From assembly GCA_900753975.1 (NCBI GenBank), contig CAAEBC010000007.1:1-23248 (forward strand): DNA of 23,248 bases. The letters run 5' to 3'. Origin of the DNA: Clostridia bacterium (GTDB taxonomy: Bacteria; Bacillota; Clostridia; TANB77; UBA1234). Made by a program: the position numbers and the translations under genes. Below the pieces are notes generated by a model. It worked only from the letters and a program-made list of their open reading frames with translations, had not been told where the DNA came from and did not search any database. Below are positions 1 through 7,818 of the stretch, in pieces; position 1 is the stretch's first letter, and each line of letters begins with the position of its first letter.

Positions 1-2
1 AA

Positions 3-77
3 ACTTTTATCCGCAAGGCTTTGTCAAGGTAGTATTGCTGGCGCAATCTCCACCTTGACAAAATTGCTACTAAAAGT
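3..77. repeat. long multi-segment hairpin, unknown element
   Basis: Four nested stem segments pair in order: ACTTTTA (3-9) with TAAAAGT (71-77), GCAA (13-16) with TTGC (64-67), an 11-bp perfect arm TTTGTCAAGGT (20-30) with its complement (52-62), and ATTGC (34-38) with GCAAT (43-47) around a TGGC loop. That gives 27 pairs in 75 nt, too many for chance. No coding capacity supports it. It could be a structured RNA, a long terminator-like hairpin of an upstream gene outside the window, or the end of a small mobile repeat. I do not recognise the family, and there is no T-run right after the structure. Confidence 0.55.
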
Positions 78-142
78 GTTATCAGCCCTTCTTCCATACC
101 AGTTCAGCCATTTTATATCAGAATTTTATAGAAAAATAATAA

Positions 143-156
143 TGAATTTGAATTCA
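143..156. promoter_or_regulatory. putative TetR operator, upstream copy
   Basis: Perfect 6-2-6 palindrome TGAATT-TG-AATTCA ending 4 nt before the -35 box of the promoter at 160-188. A near-identical site lies at 198-211 on the other side of the promoter. Palindromes of this size next to an autogenous tetR promoter are the usual form of TetR-family operators. Binding by the regulator encoded at 234-830 is inferred. Confidence 0.6.
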
Positions 157-159
157 CTA

Positions 160-188
160 TTGACATTTTTTAGAAACGGGTGTATTAT
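160..188 (+). promoter_or_regulatory. sigma-A-type promoter of the tetR-MMPL operon
   Basis: Consensus -35 TTGACA (160-165), 17-nt spacer and -10 TATTAT (183-188). It lies about 45 nt upstream of the TetR start and is bracketed by the inverted repeat AATTCACTAT (151-160) / ATAGTGAATT (194-203). The strong core with flanking operators fits a repressible promoter. Confidence 0.75.
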
Positions 189-197
189 ACCTAATAG

Positions 198-211
198 TGA
201 ATTAAAGTTCA
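198..211. promoter_or_regulatory. putative TetR operator, downstream copy
   Basis: TGAATT-AA-AGTTCA, an 11-of-12 match to the 143-156 operator arms (one arm mismatch). It sits just downstream of the -10 box, where bound repressor would block initiation. The two site centres are 55 bp apart. Confidence 0.55.
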
Positions 212-233
212 TTTTTAAAAAGAGGTGTTATTT

Positions 234-830
234 TTGCAAAAGTTGAAGGAAGATATTAAACAAAAGATTATGGAAGTGGGTACATTAAAATTTAAAAAAG
301 AAGGATACGACAACACTTCTATGAAAGATATAGCAAGTGCGGCAGGAATAAGTACAGGAAATATTTATAGATATTTTTTGACGAAGAAGCATTTGTTGAA
401 TGAGATTTTAAAAGAATTGGAAATTGAGATTGAAGATTTTTTTAGTAAGATTCCTTCTAATTATGAAGAGATTAAATCGCATGAGATCTTTGATTTGATG
501 ATTGATATGACTTTGAATATTGCTGAAACGAAAGGTGATACTTTGAAGGTGATGTTTAAATGTGAAAATGAAAATCAGTTTGTAGAGTTTAAGTCAAAGG
601 TTTTGGAGATGTTTATTAGCAAGATGTTTGAAATAGCAAAAAGTATAAAGAAGGAAAATATTGATATGACACTTTGTGAAGCTATGGCAAGGGCTCAGTT
701 TGAAGGGTTTATATTTATTGTAAAGTCTAATATAGATGATACTCAAAAACTAAAGAAAAATTTAATGATATATGAAAAACTAATGATAGAAAATTTGGGA
801 GAAAGAGTTTTGGAAGTGGTTAAAAAATGA
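234..830 (+). CDS. TetR/AcrR-family transcriptional regulator
   Basis: DNA-binding repressor of 198 residues. The N-terminal helix-turn-helix reads TSMKDIASAAGISTGNIYRY, the TetR signature; the rest is an all-helical ligand domain with no recognisable ligand specificity. I chose the TTG start at 234 because AGAGGTG (221-227) lies 6 nt upstream; an in-frame GTG at 225 overlaps that ribosome site. The stop overlaps the ATG of the MMPL gene (ATGA), so the two are translationally coupled. The double palindrome around the promoter suggests autorepression. The downstream transporter is the likely target and its substrate the likely inducer (inference). Confidence 0.9.
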   Translation: MQKLKEDIKQKIMEVGTLKFKKEGYDNTSMKDIASAAGISTGNIYRYFLTKKHLLNEILKELEIEIEDFFSKIPSNYEEIKSHEIFDLMIDMTLNIAETKGDTLKVMFKCENENQFVEFKSKVLEMFISKMFEIAKSIKKENIDMTLCEAMARAQFEGFIFIVKSNIDDTQKLKKNLMIYEKLMIENLGERVLEVVKK

Positions 831-2926
831 TAGAGAAATTATCTAGATTTGTTGTAAAGAATAGAAATAAGATAGGTGTATGCTTTATAGTTGCAATAAT
901 AGTTAGTCTACTACTTATACCTATGGTAAGGATTAATTATGATTTATCTGAGTATGTGCCTGATAGTGAACGTGCAAAGCGAGGCTTAAATATAGTTGAT
1001 GAAGAGTTTGGTATGCAGTGCTTTGCAAGGGTAATGGTAAATAACGTAAGTTTGGTAGAAGCGAAGGAATATAAAGATAAGATAGAAAAAATTGATGGTG
1101 TCGATATGGTCTTATGGCTTGATGATGAGGTAGATATTTATAGACCTATTGAATTTATTTCGGAAGATGTACTTGCTGATTATTATAAAGATGGAAGTGC
1201 ACTTTTTGAAGTAATGTTTGATGAAGATGAATATTCGTCTAAAACTAATAAGGCTGTTGAAGAAATAAAAAATATATTACCAGAGGACAGTAATTTGATA
1301 GGTTCTGCTGTTGATACAAAATCTGCACAAGATACAGTACAATCTGAGGTAAGTAAGGTAATGGTTATATTAGTTCCAGTAGTAATTATAATTCTGATAT
1401 TAACTACTGATTCTTATATTTCACCACTTTTGTTTATGGCGGTTATTGGAACGTCTATATTTCTTAATATGGGTACGAATGTGTTTTTAAAACACGTTTC
1501 GTTTTTAACATATAGTATTGTTGCAGCATTGCAACTAGCTGTTTCGATGGATTACTCAGTTTTCTTGTTACATGAATTTGAAACGGAAGATAAAAGTAAT
1601 TTGGAAGAAGCGATGGTTAGGACACTAACAAAATCTTGCGTATCTATATTATCTAGTGCGACAACGACTATAGCAGGATTTTTAGCATTGGTATTTATGG
1701 GATTTACGATAGGCAAAGACATGGGACTTGTTTTTGCAAAGGGAATAGTATTTAGTTTGCTTTCAGTAATATTCTTCATGCCTTGTTTGATACTTAAGTT
1801 TTATCCTTATATAGAAAAAACTCGTCATAAATCTTTTATGCCTAACTTTAATAAATTTGCAAAATTAATGACAAGAATATCTTATTTGTTGATTGCTGTA
1901 GTTTTAATTATTGCAATCCCATCTTATATAGCTCAAAAACAAAATGTGTTTTTGTATGGTTCTTCATCTTTTGGTGGTGGCGAAGGTACAAAGGTTTATG
2001 AGGATGAAAAGAAGATTGTTGAAAAGTTTGGTAGAAGTAACCCAATGATAATATTAGTTCCCACAGGAGATTATATTTCTGAAAAAGAGATGGTTTCTGA
2101 AATAGAAGATTTGGATGTTGTAAGAAAAGTTCAATCTCTTGCAAATTTGGTAGGAGAGGGAATTCCAGATAGTTTTGTTCCAGTAGATAACTATCAAAAA
2201 TTTAGAACGGAAAATTATTCGAGAGTTTTAATATATTTAAGAACTTCGTCAGAGAGTGATTTAGCTTTTGAAAGTGTAGAAAAGATAGAAAATATAACCC
2301 AAAAATATTATGGTGATAATTATGAAATAACAGGTGTTATTCCAATAACAATGAATATTAAGGAAGTAGTAAATGCCGACTATAATATAGTAAATCTTTT
2401 ATCGATAGGACTTGTTATGATTATATTATTGCTTACATTTAAATCTATTGCACTTCCTATACTTTTAACACTTGTAATTGAATGTGGAATATTTATAAAC
2501 ATGGCAATTCCATATTACGTTGGCGATTCGATGATGTTTTTAGGTTACTTAATAGTAAGTTCAATTCAGCTTGGTGCAACTATTGACTATGCTATTTTAT
2601 ATACGAATAATTATTTGACATTTAGAAAGACAAAGGCTAAGAGAACGGCATCGCAAATGGCTGTTGATAAAAGTTTGCCATCTATTATAACTTCTGGTGG
2701 AATACTAGTATGTGCGGCTTACTTGATAAAGTGGTGTTCTACTATTAATGCTGTTTCAGAGATTGGTAATTTGATTGGTCGTGGAGCTTTACTAAGTATG
2801 TTTTTGGTAATCTTTTTCTTACCACATGTACTTGTTTTGTTTGATAAAATTATTGAAGTTACAAATTTTGAAAATATTAAAAAGAGAATGGAAGCAAGAA
2901 AAAATAAAAGAAAGGAAGTAAAGTAA
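827..2926 (+). CDS. MMPL/RND-family membrane transporter
   Basis: Export permease of the RND superfamily, MMPL branch, 699 residues. Layout: TM1 at about 15-35, an extracellular porter domain to about 175, a block of membrane helices 177-330, TM7 near 351-372, a second porter domain to about 515, and a final helix block 521-690. Two Asp-Tyr pairs sit in matching helices of the two halves: SMDY (D242-Y243) and TIDY (D587-Y588). These match the proton-relay pairs known from MmpL3, so the pump looks catalytically complete. It overlaps the TetR gene by 4 nt and is followed 1 nt later by a secreted coiled-coil gene. Substrate unknown; lipid, peptide or drug are all possible. Bacillus YdgH-type members are longer. 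Confidence 0.9.
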   Translation: MIEKLSRFVVKNRNKIGVCFIVAIIVSLLLIPMVRINYDLSEYVPDSERAKRGLNIVDEEFGMQCFARVMVNNVSLVEAKEYKDKIEKIDGVDMVLWLDDEVDIYRPIEFISEDVLADYYKDGSALFEVMFDEDEYSSKTNKAVEEIKNILPEDSNLIGSAVDTKSAQDTVQSEVSKVMVILVPVVIIILILTTDSYISPLLFMAVIGTSIFLNMGTNVFLKHVSFLTYSIVAALQLAVSMDYSVFLLHEFETEDKSNLEEAMVRTLTKSCVSILSSATTTIAGFLALVFMGFTIGKDMGLVFAKGIVFSLLSVIFFMPCLILKFYPYIEKTRHKSFMPNFNKFAKLMTRISYLLIAVVLIIAIPSYIAQKQNVFLYGSSSFGGGEGTKVYEDEKKIVEKFGRSNPMIILVPTGDYISEKEMVSEIEDLDVVRKVQSLANLVGEGIPDSFVPVDNYQKFRTENYSRVLIYLRTSSESDLAFESVEKIENITQKYYGDNYEITGVIPITMNIKEVVNADYNIVNLLSIGLVMIILLLTFKSIALPILLTLVIECGIFINMAIPYYVGDSMMFLGYLIVSSIQLGATIDYAILYTNNYLTFRKTKAKRTASQMAVDKSLPSIITSGGILVCAAYLIKWCSTINAVSEIGNLIGRGALLSMFLVIFFLPHVLVLFDKIIEVTNFENIKKRMEARKNKRKEVK

Positions 2927-2927
2927 G

Positions 2928-4961
2928 ATGAAAAGATGTGTTGCGAGTTTACTTGTTATAATGATTTTAGCTAGCAACTTTTGCTATGCAATGCCTCTAC
3001 TAAAGAAAAAAGAAACGGTGTATGTAAATTTACAAGGTTATGGCGACGTTTCAGAGATTAATATATATAATAAATGTGTTACTAATGGTGAAAGTGAGAT
3101 AAGGGATTATACAAATTATAGTAAGGTAACTAACCTTACAAATAGAAATAATGCAGTATTGGAAAGTGGCGAAATTATCTTTAATGTAAGTGGCGAAAGT
3201 AATTTTTCTTATACAGGAAAAGTATCTGGTGAATATTATGATTTGCTTCCTTGGAACTTTGAAATTACATATAAACTAAATGGAGTGGAAACGAAAATGG
3301 AAGACTTACTTGGTAAAAGTGGTCTTGTTGAAATTGATGTTAATGTAACTTCAAATGAAAATACAAATCCGTATTATAGAAATAATTACATATTGGAAGT
3401 AACAGCAAGTTATGATATGTCAGATTATTTAAGTGTTGAATCTGACGAAGCAATGATAACAGATACAGGCAATACAAAAACTTTAATGTTTATCGTTTTA
3501 CCTGGTCAATCTACAGATTTTAATATAAAATTAGGTAGTGATGATTTCTCTATGGATGGTATAACGATGGCTGCTGTTCCGCTTACAGGAGAGATATTAA
3601 ATCAAATTTCAGATTTGGTAGATGAAAAAAATGATATAAAAGATTCTATGGATTCAATAGATAAGAGTACTGATATTATTTTGGATTCTTTAAGTGGAAT
3701 GAATGCAGGACTAAAAGGAATCTCAAGTGGTGTTACAGAAATTAAAAACGGCACAAAAGATTTACATGGTTTATCTTCTTTAAGAGATGAAGATATTGCA
3801 AAATTAAAAGAAATATTAGAAGAAACACTTCCTCTTATTCAAAACGTACAAACTGACTTAGATAATTTAAATACAAAATATAATACATTTATAGAAATGT
3901 ATGAAGAATTAGATAGTGAAGTTAAAAATTTACAAAAAAATGTTGAAAATGTTAACAAAGAATTAGCCGAAATAGAAAGAATGATGAAAAATTTACCAAA
4001 CGATATTACAGATATAAAAGATTTAATAAATTCTACTGCCAAATTAATTGGTAATGCTGGTTCTTTGATAGACGGTTTAGATGATAAAGAAACTGCAAAG
4101 CTTGCTAAAGAGAATTTAGAAAATATTGGAGAACAAGCAAAATCTTTAGGAGCTATGGCTGCTGAGGTAGAAGATCCCACATTAGCACAAAATTTGATTT
4201 CATCAGCAAAAGCTTTAGGAACGAGTGCTAAAAATTTGGAAAACATTTTAAATAAAATTTCGTTAAGCCAAGTTTCTGGAAAAGCTACAATTAGTAAAAA
4301 CTTAACAGAAGTAAAAAATAATTTATATGAAGTTGCAGATATTTTAGATAAGGAAGATGCAAAAACAATTAGAGATTTTGTAACGGATTTAAAAGATACA
4401 TCTGAAACACTAGAGAAAATGCTTGAAACAGTAAGTTCTTATAATGATAGAGTTTTAGAAAACAAAGAAGATATAACATTAGCAATAACAAACTTGAAAC
4501 AGTTAGTAGACGAACTATCAAAAATGAATACTTTAAGTGTTAGTATGATTAATAATGTTCAAAATATGTTAAAAATAGTTAGTACAAGTATATATAACGG
4601 TGCAGATAAAACATCAGATGCGATACTTTCATTAAATAATCAATTATTAAATATAACTAAACAGTCAAACCAATTTAAGTCTTCTAAAAAAGAGATTAAA
4701 AATGTTATTGATAATAAATGGGATAAAATAGAAGATGAAACGACTTTATTTAATGTTGATAAAGATGCAAAAGTTATTTCTTTTGGGAATGAAAAAAATG
4801 AAAATGTTGAAAGTGTTCAATTTATTTTTAAGACACCAGATATCAAAAAGGTAAAAGAAGCAGAGAAGGATTTGGAAGCAGAGAAAGAAAATCTTACTTT
4901 TTGGGATAGGCTTCTTGTTGTTTTGAAAAAGATGTTTGGATGGATTGTGAATATATTTTAA
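2928..4961 (+). CDS. secreted coiled-coil protein, partner of MMPL transporter
   Basis: 677 residues. A signal peptide (about 1-22, ending FCYAMP) is followed by a beta-rich region to about residue 230, then a long helical stretch (about 235-600) with heptad-type spacing, rich in Leu, Lys, Glu, Asn and small residues, resembling the heptad regions of YhgE/Pip and YdgH-like proteins. The last residues, FWDRLLVVLKKMFGWIVNIF, form a hydrophobic/amphipathic tail that could touch the membrane. The gene starts 1 nt after the transporter stop with AGGAAG as ribosome site, so the two are co-translated. I infer an extracytoplasmic adaptor or spacer for the pump. It lacks the transmembrane helices of true YhgE proteins. 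I do not recognise a named gene. Confidence 0.75.
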   Translation: MKRCVASLLVIMILASNFCYAMPLLKKKETVYVNLQGYGDVSEINIYNKCVTNGESEIRDYTNYSKVTNLTNRNNAVLESGEIIFNVSGESNFSYTGKVSGEYYDLLPWNFEITYKLNGVETKMEDLLGKSGLVEIDVNVTSNENTNPYYRNNYILEVTASYDMSDYLSVESDEAMITDTGNTKTLMFIVLPGQSTDFNIKLGSDDFSMDGITMAAVPLTGEILNQISDLVDEKNDIKDSMDSIDKSTDIILDSLSGMNAGLKGISSGVTEIKNGTKDLHGLSSLRDEDIAKLKEILEETLPLIQNVQTDLDNLNTKYNTFIEMYEELDSEVKNLQKNVENVNKELAEIERMMKNLPNDITDIKDLINSTAKLIGNAGSLIDGLDDKETAKLAKENLENIGEQAKSLGAMAAEVEDPTLAQNLISSAKALGTSAKNLENILNKISLSQVSGKATISKNLTEVKNNLYEVADILDKEDAKTIRDFVTDLKDTSETLEKMLETVSSYNDRVLENKEDITLAITNLKQLVDELSKMNTLSVSMINNVQNMLKIVSTSIYNGADKTSDAILSLNNQLLNITKQSNQFKSSKKEIKNVIDNKWDKIEDETTLFNVDKDAKVISFGNEKNENVESVQFIFKTPDIKKVKEAEKDLEAEKENLTFWDRLLVVLKKMFGWIVNIF

Positions 4962-5016
4962 TTTAGTTTTTATAACTAAATTTTGATATATAAATTTTTT
5001 AAGGAGGAGATTTAGT

Positions 5017-5583
5017 ATGAATGAAAATGAAATTGGAGCAGTTTTAAAGAAGTATTTGAAGAAAGATGCGTGGGAGTCAATTTTAGCAGCAGTAGTATTT
5101 TTGCTAATAGGTATTTTGGTTGTAAATAATCCTGAGGCTGTCATTTTGACAATTTCTTACGTACTTGGTGGAATTTTTGCTTTGGTTGGTATTTTAAAGA
5201 TTGTTAGTTATTTTGTTGAAAAAGGAAATGAAGATTTCTTTAATTATGATTTGGTTTTTGGTCTTATTGCTTTGATTGTTGGAACTATTTTTATAACTCA
5301 AGCTTCTTTGCTTAATACCTTGTTTAGAGTAATGATTGCTATTTGGCTTATTTATAGTGGACTAATTAGAGGCACAACAGCTTTGAAACTAAAGAAGTTT
5401 GATGTAAATGCTTGGTGGGTTGTGTTGATTTCTGCTATTCTTATGGTTATTACTGGTATTTATGTTATATCTTATTCTGGCATAGTTGTCGCAAGTCTTG
5501 GAATATTAATGATTGCTTATGCAGTGATTGACTTAATAAATGGAATCATATTTATTGTTGATATAAATAAGTGCATTAAATAA
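5017..5583 (+). CDS. DUF308/HdeD-family membrane protein
   Basis: 188-residue polytopic protein with about six hydrophobic helices in two similar halves (for example AVVFLLIGILVVNNPEAVI near 28-46), followed by short glycine-containing turns, as in the HdeD/DUF308 family. Short cytoplasmic ends and no catalytic motif. Start is ATG with AAGGAGGAG ten nt before it. It follows the coiled-coil gene by 55 nt; the gap holds only a weak A/T hairpin (4961-4981), so it is probably the last gene of the tetR-MMPL operon. HdeD is linked to acid resistance in enterobacteria, but that role should not be transferred here. A membrane-stress or transporter-accessory role is inference. Confidence 0.8.
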   Translation: MNENEIGAVLKKYLKKDAWESILAAVVFLLIGILVVNNPEAVILTISYVLGGIFALVGILKIVSYFVEKGNEDFFNYDLVFGLIALIVGTIFITQASLLNTLFRVMIAIWLIYSGLIRGTTALKLKKFDVNAWWVVLISAILMVITGIYVISYSGIVVASLGILMIAYAVIDLINGIIFIVDINKCIK

Positions 5584-5653
5584 AAACAGTAAACTTTATA
5601 AAGAGGAATTTCCTAAAAAACAAGAGAACGATGTTTGTATTAATGGCAAAAAC

Positions 5654-5682
5654 TTTACAATTATGTAAAATTGTGCTATAAT
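5654..5682 (+). promoter_or_regulatory. strong promoter with palindrome in the spacer
   Basis: -35 TTTACA (5654-5659), 17-nt spacer, -10 TATAAT (5677-5682). ACAATT (5657-5662) and AATTGT (5669-5674) form a perfect 6-6-6 palindrome lying between and overlapping the core boxes; TTACA/TGTAA (5655-5668) is nested in it. A repressor bound here would occlude polymerase. It serves the gene at 5745, whose mRNA would carry a leader of about 55 nt. Confidence 0.7.
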
Positions 5683-5744
5683 AAATATAGAACTTGACTT
5701 TATGTCAATACGCTACAACAACGCATTTTTTAGGAGGAAAGAGT

Positions 5745-6467
5745 ATGTCTGAATCTAACAACAAGGTCCCTTCCAATGTTTGCACGAAGGTTGCAGAAAC
5801 TAAAATCAGGTGGCAAGATGGTCACAAGATTGTGTATACCGATAATCCTAGTGTAGAATATATGCAATTGAGTGATATAGTTCCTGATTTTATAGTGCAA
5901 GTGGAGTCTTTTGCCGACACGATAACTTATGGTATCCCTCCTATTGAGGCAATAGCTGAGGTAGTTGCGGGATGTTTTCATAAGGAATCTAACTTCAAAG
6001 AGGAGATGGAGAAGCTTTATGGAATAGACGAGCTAAGGATGCACCATATCAAATTCACATACGATGAAGTTGATATATTAGTGGATGAGAATATGACACC
6101 GGAAAATATTTGTGATTTCTACATAAAAAGAAAAGCAGATATGAAAAAGGTGTCTGAGTTCTGGAATGTGACGAAAAGATTGGTCAAGAGTGAAAAGCAA
6201 CTTCTTTGGAAACTTTGGAAAGTTGCTAAGAATAGTAACGAAAGTGAATTCAAAGATGAAGAATTGCGAGAGGTTTTGCTTGGCACTATTGAGGAAGAGG
6301 AAATGGAAGAAGCGGAGGAACTGGGGGAGTTTTGGAATATTTTGAAAAAACTCTTCTACTACAAAAATGAAGGACTGCTTGTTTGGGAAATCTTGCGGAT
6401 AGCTAAGAGTTCGTCCGAAAATCAGCTTCCTTGGGATTCTTTTCATACCCTTATCCGAAAGCTGTGA
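5745..6467 (+). CDS. hypothetical protein with internal C-terminal repeat
   Basis: 240 residues, no signal peptide or membrane helix, so probably cytoplasmic. The start is ATG 5745, with AGGAGGAAA 5-6 nt upstream; an in-frame TTG at 5694 lies just after the promoter -10 box and has no ribosome site. The C-terminal half holds two copies of a Trp-rich helical unit: from residue 138 (EFWNVTKRLVKSEKQLLWKL) and from residue 195 (EFWNILKKLF then LLVWEILRIAKSSSEN), separated by an acidic stretch (EEEEMEEAEE). Codon use is clearly more G/C-rich than in the neighbours (AAG, GAG, GTC, GCG), which suggests recent transfer. It stands alone with its own promoter and a strong terminator at 6543. I do not recognise the family. 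Confidence 0.75.
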   Translation: MSESNNKVPSNVCTKVAETKIRWQDGHKIVYTDNPSVEYMQLSDIVPDFIVQVESFADTITYGIPPIEAIAEVVAGCFHKESNFKEEMEKLYGIDELRMHHIKFTYDEVDILVDENMTPENICDFYIKRKADMKKVSEFWNVTKRLVKSEKQLLWKLWKVAKNSNESEFKDEELREVLLGTIEEEEMEEAEELGEFWNILKKLFYYKNEGLLVWEILRIAKSSSENQLPWDSFHTLIRKL

Positions 6468-6542
6468 TTTATTGTAGCAAGTGAATGTGACATTTGTGTC
6501 AGATTTGCTGATGACAATCAAACAGCTTAGTAGTTCGTTTGA

Positions 6543-6596
6543 AAAAATAATGATGTGTGCGATAATCGAAAGATTTTTGCACACATCATTATTTTT
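6543..6596. terminator. strong bidirectional terminator
   Basis: Perfect 18-bp stem (6543-6560 with 6579-6596), A-rich on the left and T-rich on the right, so it can terminate both the 5745 gene and the convergent minus-strand gene ending at 6612. The loop itself holds a small hairpin AATC-GAAA-GATT with a GNRA tetraloop. Confidence 0.85.
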
Positions 6597-6611
6597 ATGC
6601 CAAAAGAATTT

Positions 6612-7253
6612 TTATTTGTACCACTTTATATCCGTAACGTAGACTACCTCGCAGGCACCGTTGCCTTCGTCGTCTCTGGAGATGCTCGTGGTTAGGTAGG
6701 AGTTGCCCCAGTAAGCATTTATTAGGTAGCCACTTATTTTTATGTAGTCGTTTTTCTTTATTTGTTTGATTAGTGAGGTTATAGTTTCGTCGTTGGATAT
6801 TAGGTGATTATTGCTACATAGTTTTTTTATTGGGGAGCCTAGTTTCTTTTCCCAGTCCCCTCGGCGGTAGGTGTATTTTAAAAATCTTGCTCCGTTCATG
6901 GAGAATTTTATATTCTTTAGTATGTCGTCTTGTACTAGATTTCCCCAAACTATTCCAACGTCTTTTTTGGCGATTGTGTTGTAGGTTTCGTCTCCATAGT
7001 AGTAGTCTTTGTATTCATAGGTTTGTACAACTCTTCCGCTGACTTCGTATGAGTATAGTTTTTCTATTGTTATTTCTTTTCCACCTATTATGATTTGTTC
7101 TTTTTCGCCTGATGTTTCTTTTTGAATAGGGGCTTCGAAGAAGTTTTTGTTTTCAGTATATATTGTGTTTTCTTTTTTTAGTTTTTGGTTGTTCATACTG
7201 CTTATTAAGATGATGACTAATAGTATGATTATAACTATGAGAATTTTTTTCAT
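6612..7253 (-). CDS. membrane-anchored or secreted protein of unknown function
   Basis: 213 residues. A hydrophobic N-terminus (KKILIVIIILLVIILISS, about 2-19) acts as signal anchor or signal peptide, followed by a polar linker and a globular domain. Features that recall a widespread uncharacterised family are the string YKDYYYGD, then VGIVWGNL, a segment with SNNHLIS, the phrase KKNDYIKISGYLINA and a C-terminal GNGACEVVYV. That family match is from memory, not a search. Start ATG with AAGGAGT upstream on the minus strand. It is divergent from perR, and their -35 regions overlap, so co-regulation is possible. Two or three cysteines but no metal motif. Confidence 0.75.
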   Translation of the reverse strand: MKKILIVIIILLVIILISSMNNQKLKKENTIYTENKNFFEAPIQKETSGEKEQIIIGGKEITIEKLYSYEVSGRVVQTYEYKDYYYGDETYNTIAKKDVGIVWGNLVQDDILKNIKFSMNGARFLKYTYRRGDWEKKLGSPIKKLCSNNHLISNDETITSLIKQIKKNDYIKISGYLINAYWGNSYLTTSISRDDEGNGACEVVYVTDIKWYK

Positions 7254-7313
7254 GTTTTTAACTCCTTAGTATTTTTTAATATGGGTTTTGTAAAGATAAA
7301 TTCTTTTTAGAGT

Positions 7314-7344
7314 ATTATAACATATTTTAATTTTTACTTGACAA
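7314..7344 (-). promoter_or_regulatory. promoter for the 6612-7253 gene
   Basis: On the minus strand -10 TATAAT (7319-7314) follows -35-like TTGTCA (7344-7339) with a 19-nt spacer, slightly long. The -35 overlaps the plus-strand -35 of the perR promoter, so the two are back to back and may compete. Confidence 0.5.
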
Positions 7345-7366
7345 TTATTTTTTTTATATATAAAAT
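7338..7366 (+). promoter_or_regulatory. promoter of the perR-rubrerythrin-dfx operon
   Basis: -35 TTGACA (7338-7343), 17-nt spacer, -10 TAAAAT (7361-7366). An A/T inverted repeat TTATTTT (7345-7351) / AAAATAA (7362-7368) overlaps the spacer and -10 and could be a regulator site. I see no good match to the TTATAAT-N-ATTATAA PerR box. Confidence 0.6.
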
Positions 7367-7412
7367 AAAAATGAAAAATAGGAATTAGTACTATTTTTGA
7401 AAGAAGGAACAT

Positions 7413-7805
7413 ATGAAAAATTATTCAAAACAAAGAGATGATTTGTTAAGCATCTTAAAAAATTCTAAAACACATCCGACAGCAGAAGAATTATATGAAA
7501 AAGTTAAGTTAAAGATACCAAATGTTAGTAAAGGTACAGTTTATAGAAACTTAAAAGATTTAGCGGATGAAGATTATATTATCAAAATTTCTATGTCAGA
7601 CGGGCCTGACAGATATGATTATATTCATAAAAAACATAATCATATAATTTGCAAACATTGTGGAGAACTTAAAGATTTTGAATATGATTTTGACTCACAA
7701 GAAGCTAGGTCATCTGTCCTTAAGCAGACAGGAATGGAAACTTTTTTAGAAGGTGTTGTTGTGTATGGAATTTGTGAAAAATGTAAGAAAAATCAAAAAA
7801 ATTAG
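7413..7805 (+). CDS. perR: PerR-type Fur-family peroxide regulator
   Basis: 130-residue metal-dependent repressor. Winged helix with the recognition region NVSKGTVYRNLKDLADEDYI. The regulatory metal ligands of B. subtilis PerR (H37, D85, H91, H93, D104) fall here at H21, D69, H75, H77 and D88, all with a constant offset of 16. Asp at position 88, rather than the Glu of Fur, supports PerR. Structural-zinc cysteines are C80, C83, C121 and C124. The N-terminus is about 16 residues shorter than in Bacillus, which is tolerated in clostridial homologues. Start ATG with AGAAGGA upstream. It heads an operon with rubrerythrin (13 nt later) and desulfoferrodoxin, its classic clostridial targets. Confidence 0.9.
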   Translation: MKNYSKQRDDLLSILKNSKTHPTAEELYEKVKLKIPNVSKGTVYRNLKDLADEDYIIKISMSDGPDRYDYIHKKHNHIICKHCGELKDFEYDFDSQEARSSVLKQTGMETFLEGVVVYGICEKCKKNQKN

Positions 7806-7818
7806 GAGGTTTTAAATT

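Noticed and set aside
55..246. 63-residue reading frame at the window start
   Set aside because: It runs through the long hairpin, the promoter and the tetR ribosome site, and has no ribosome site of its own.
3839..4246. 135-residue minus-strand frame within the coiled-coil gene
   Set aside because: Shadow of the heptad-rich plus-strand coding sequence, no supporting signals.
4961..4981. ATTTAGTT/AACTAAAT hairpin as terminator between the coiled-coil and DUF308 genes
   Set aside because: Only A/T-rich pairs with a 5-nt loop and short T-run; too weak to call, and the genes are likely co-transcribed.
5694..5744. Longer N-terminus for the 240-residue gene from TTG 5694
   Set aside because: It starts 12 nt after the -10 box, has no ribosome site, and the ATG at 5745 has AGGAGGAAA at proper distance.
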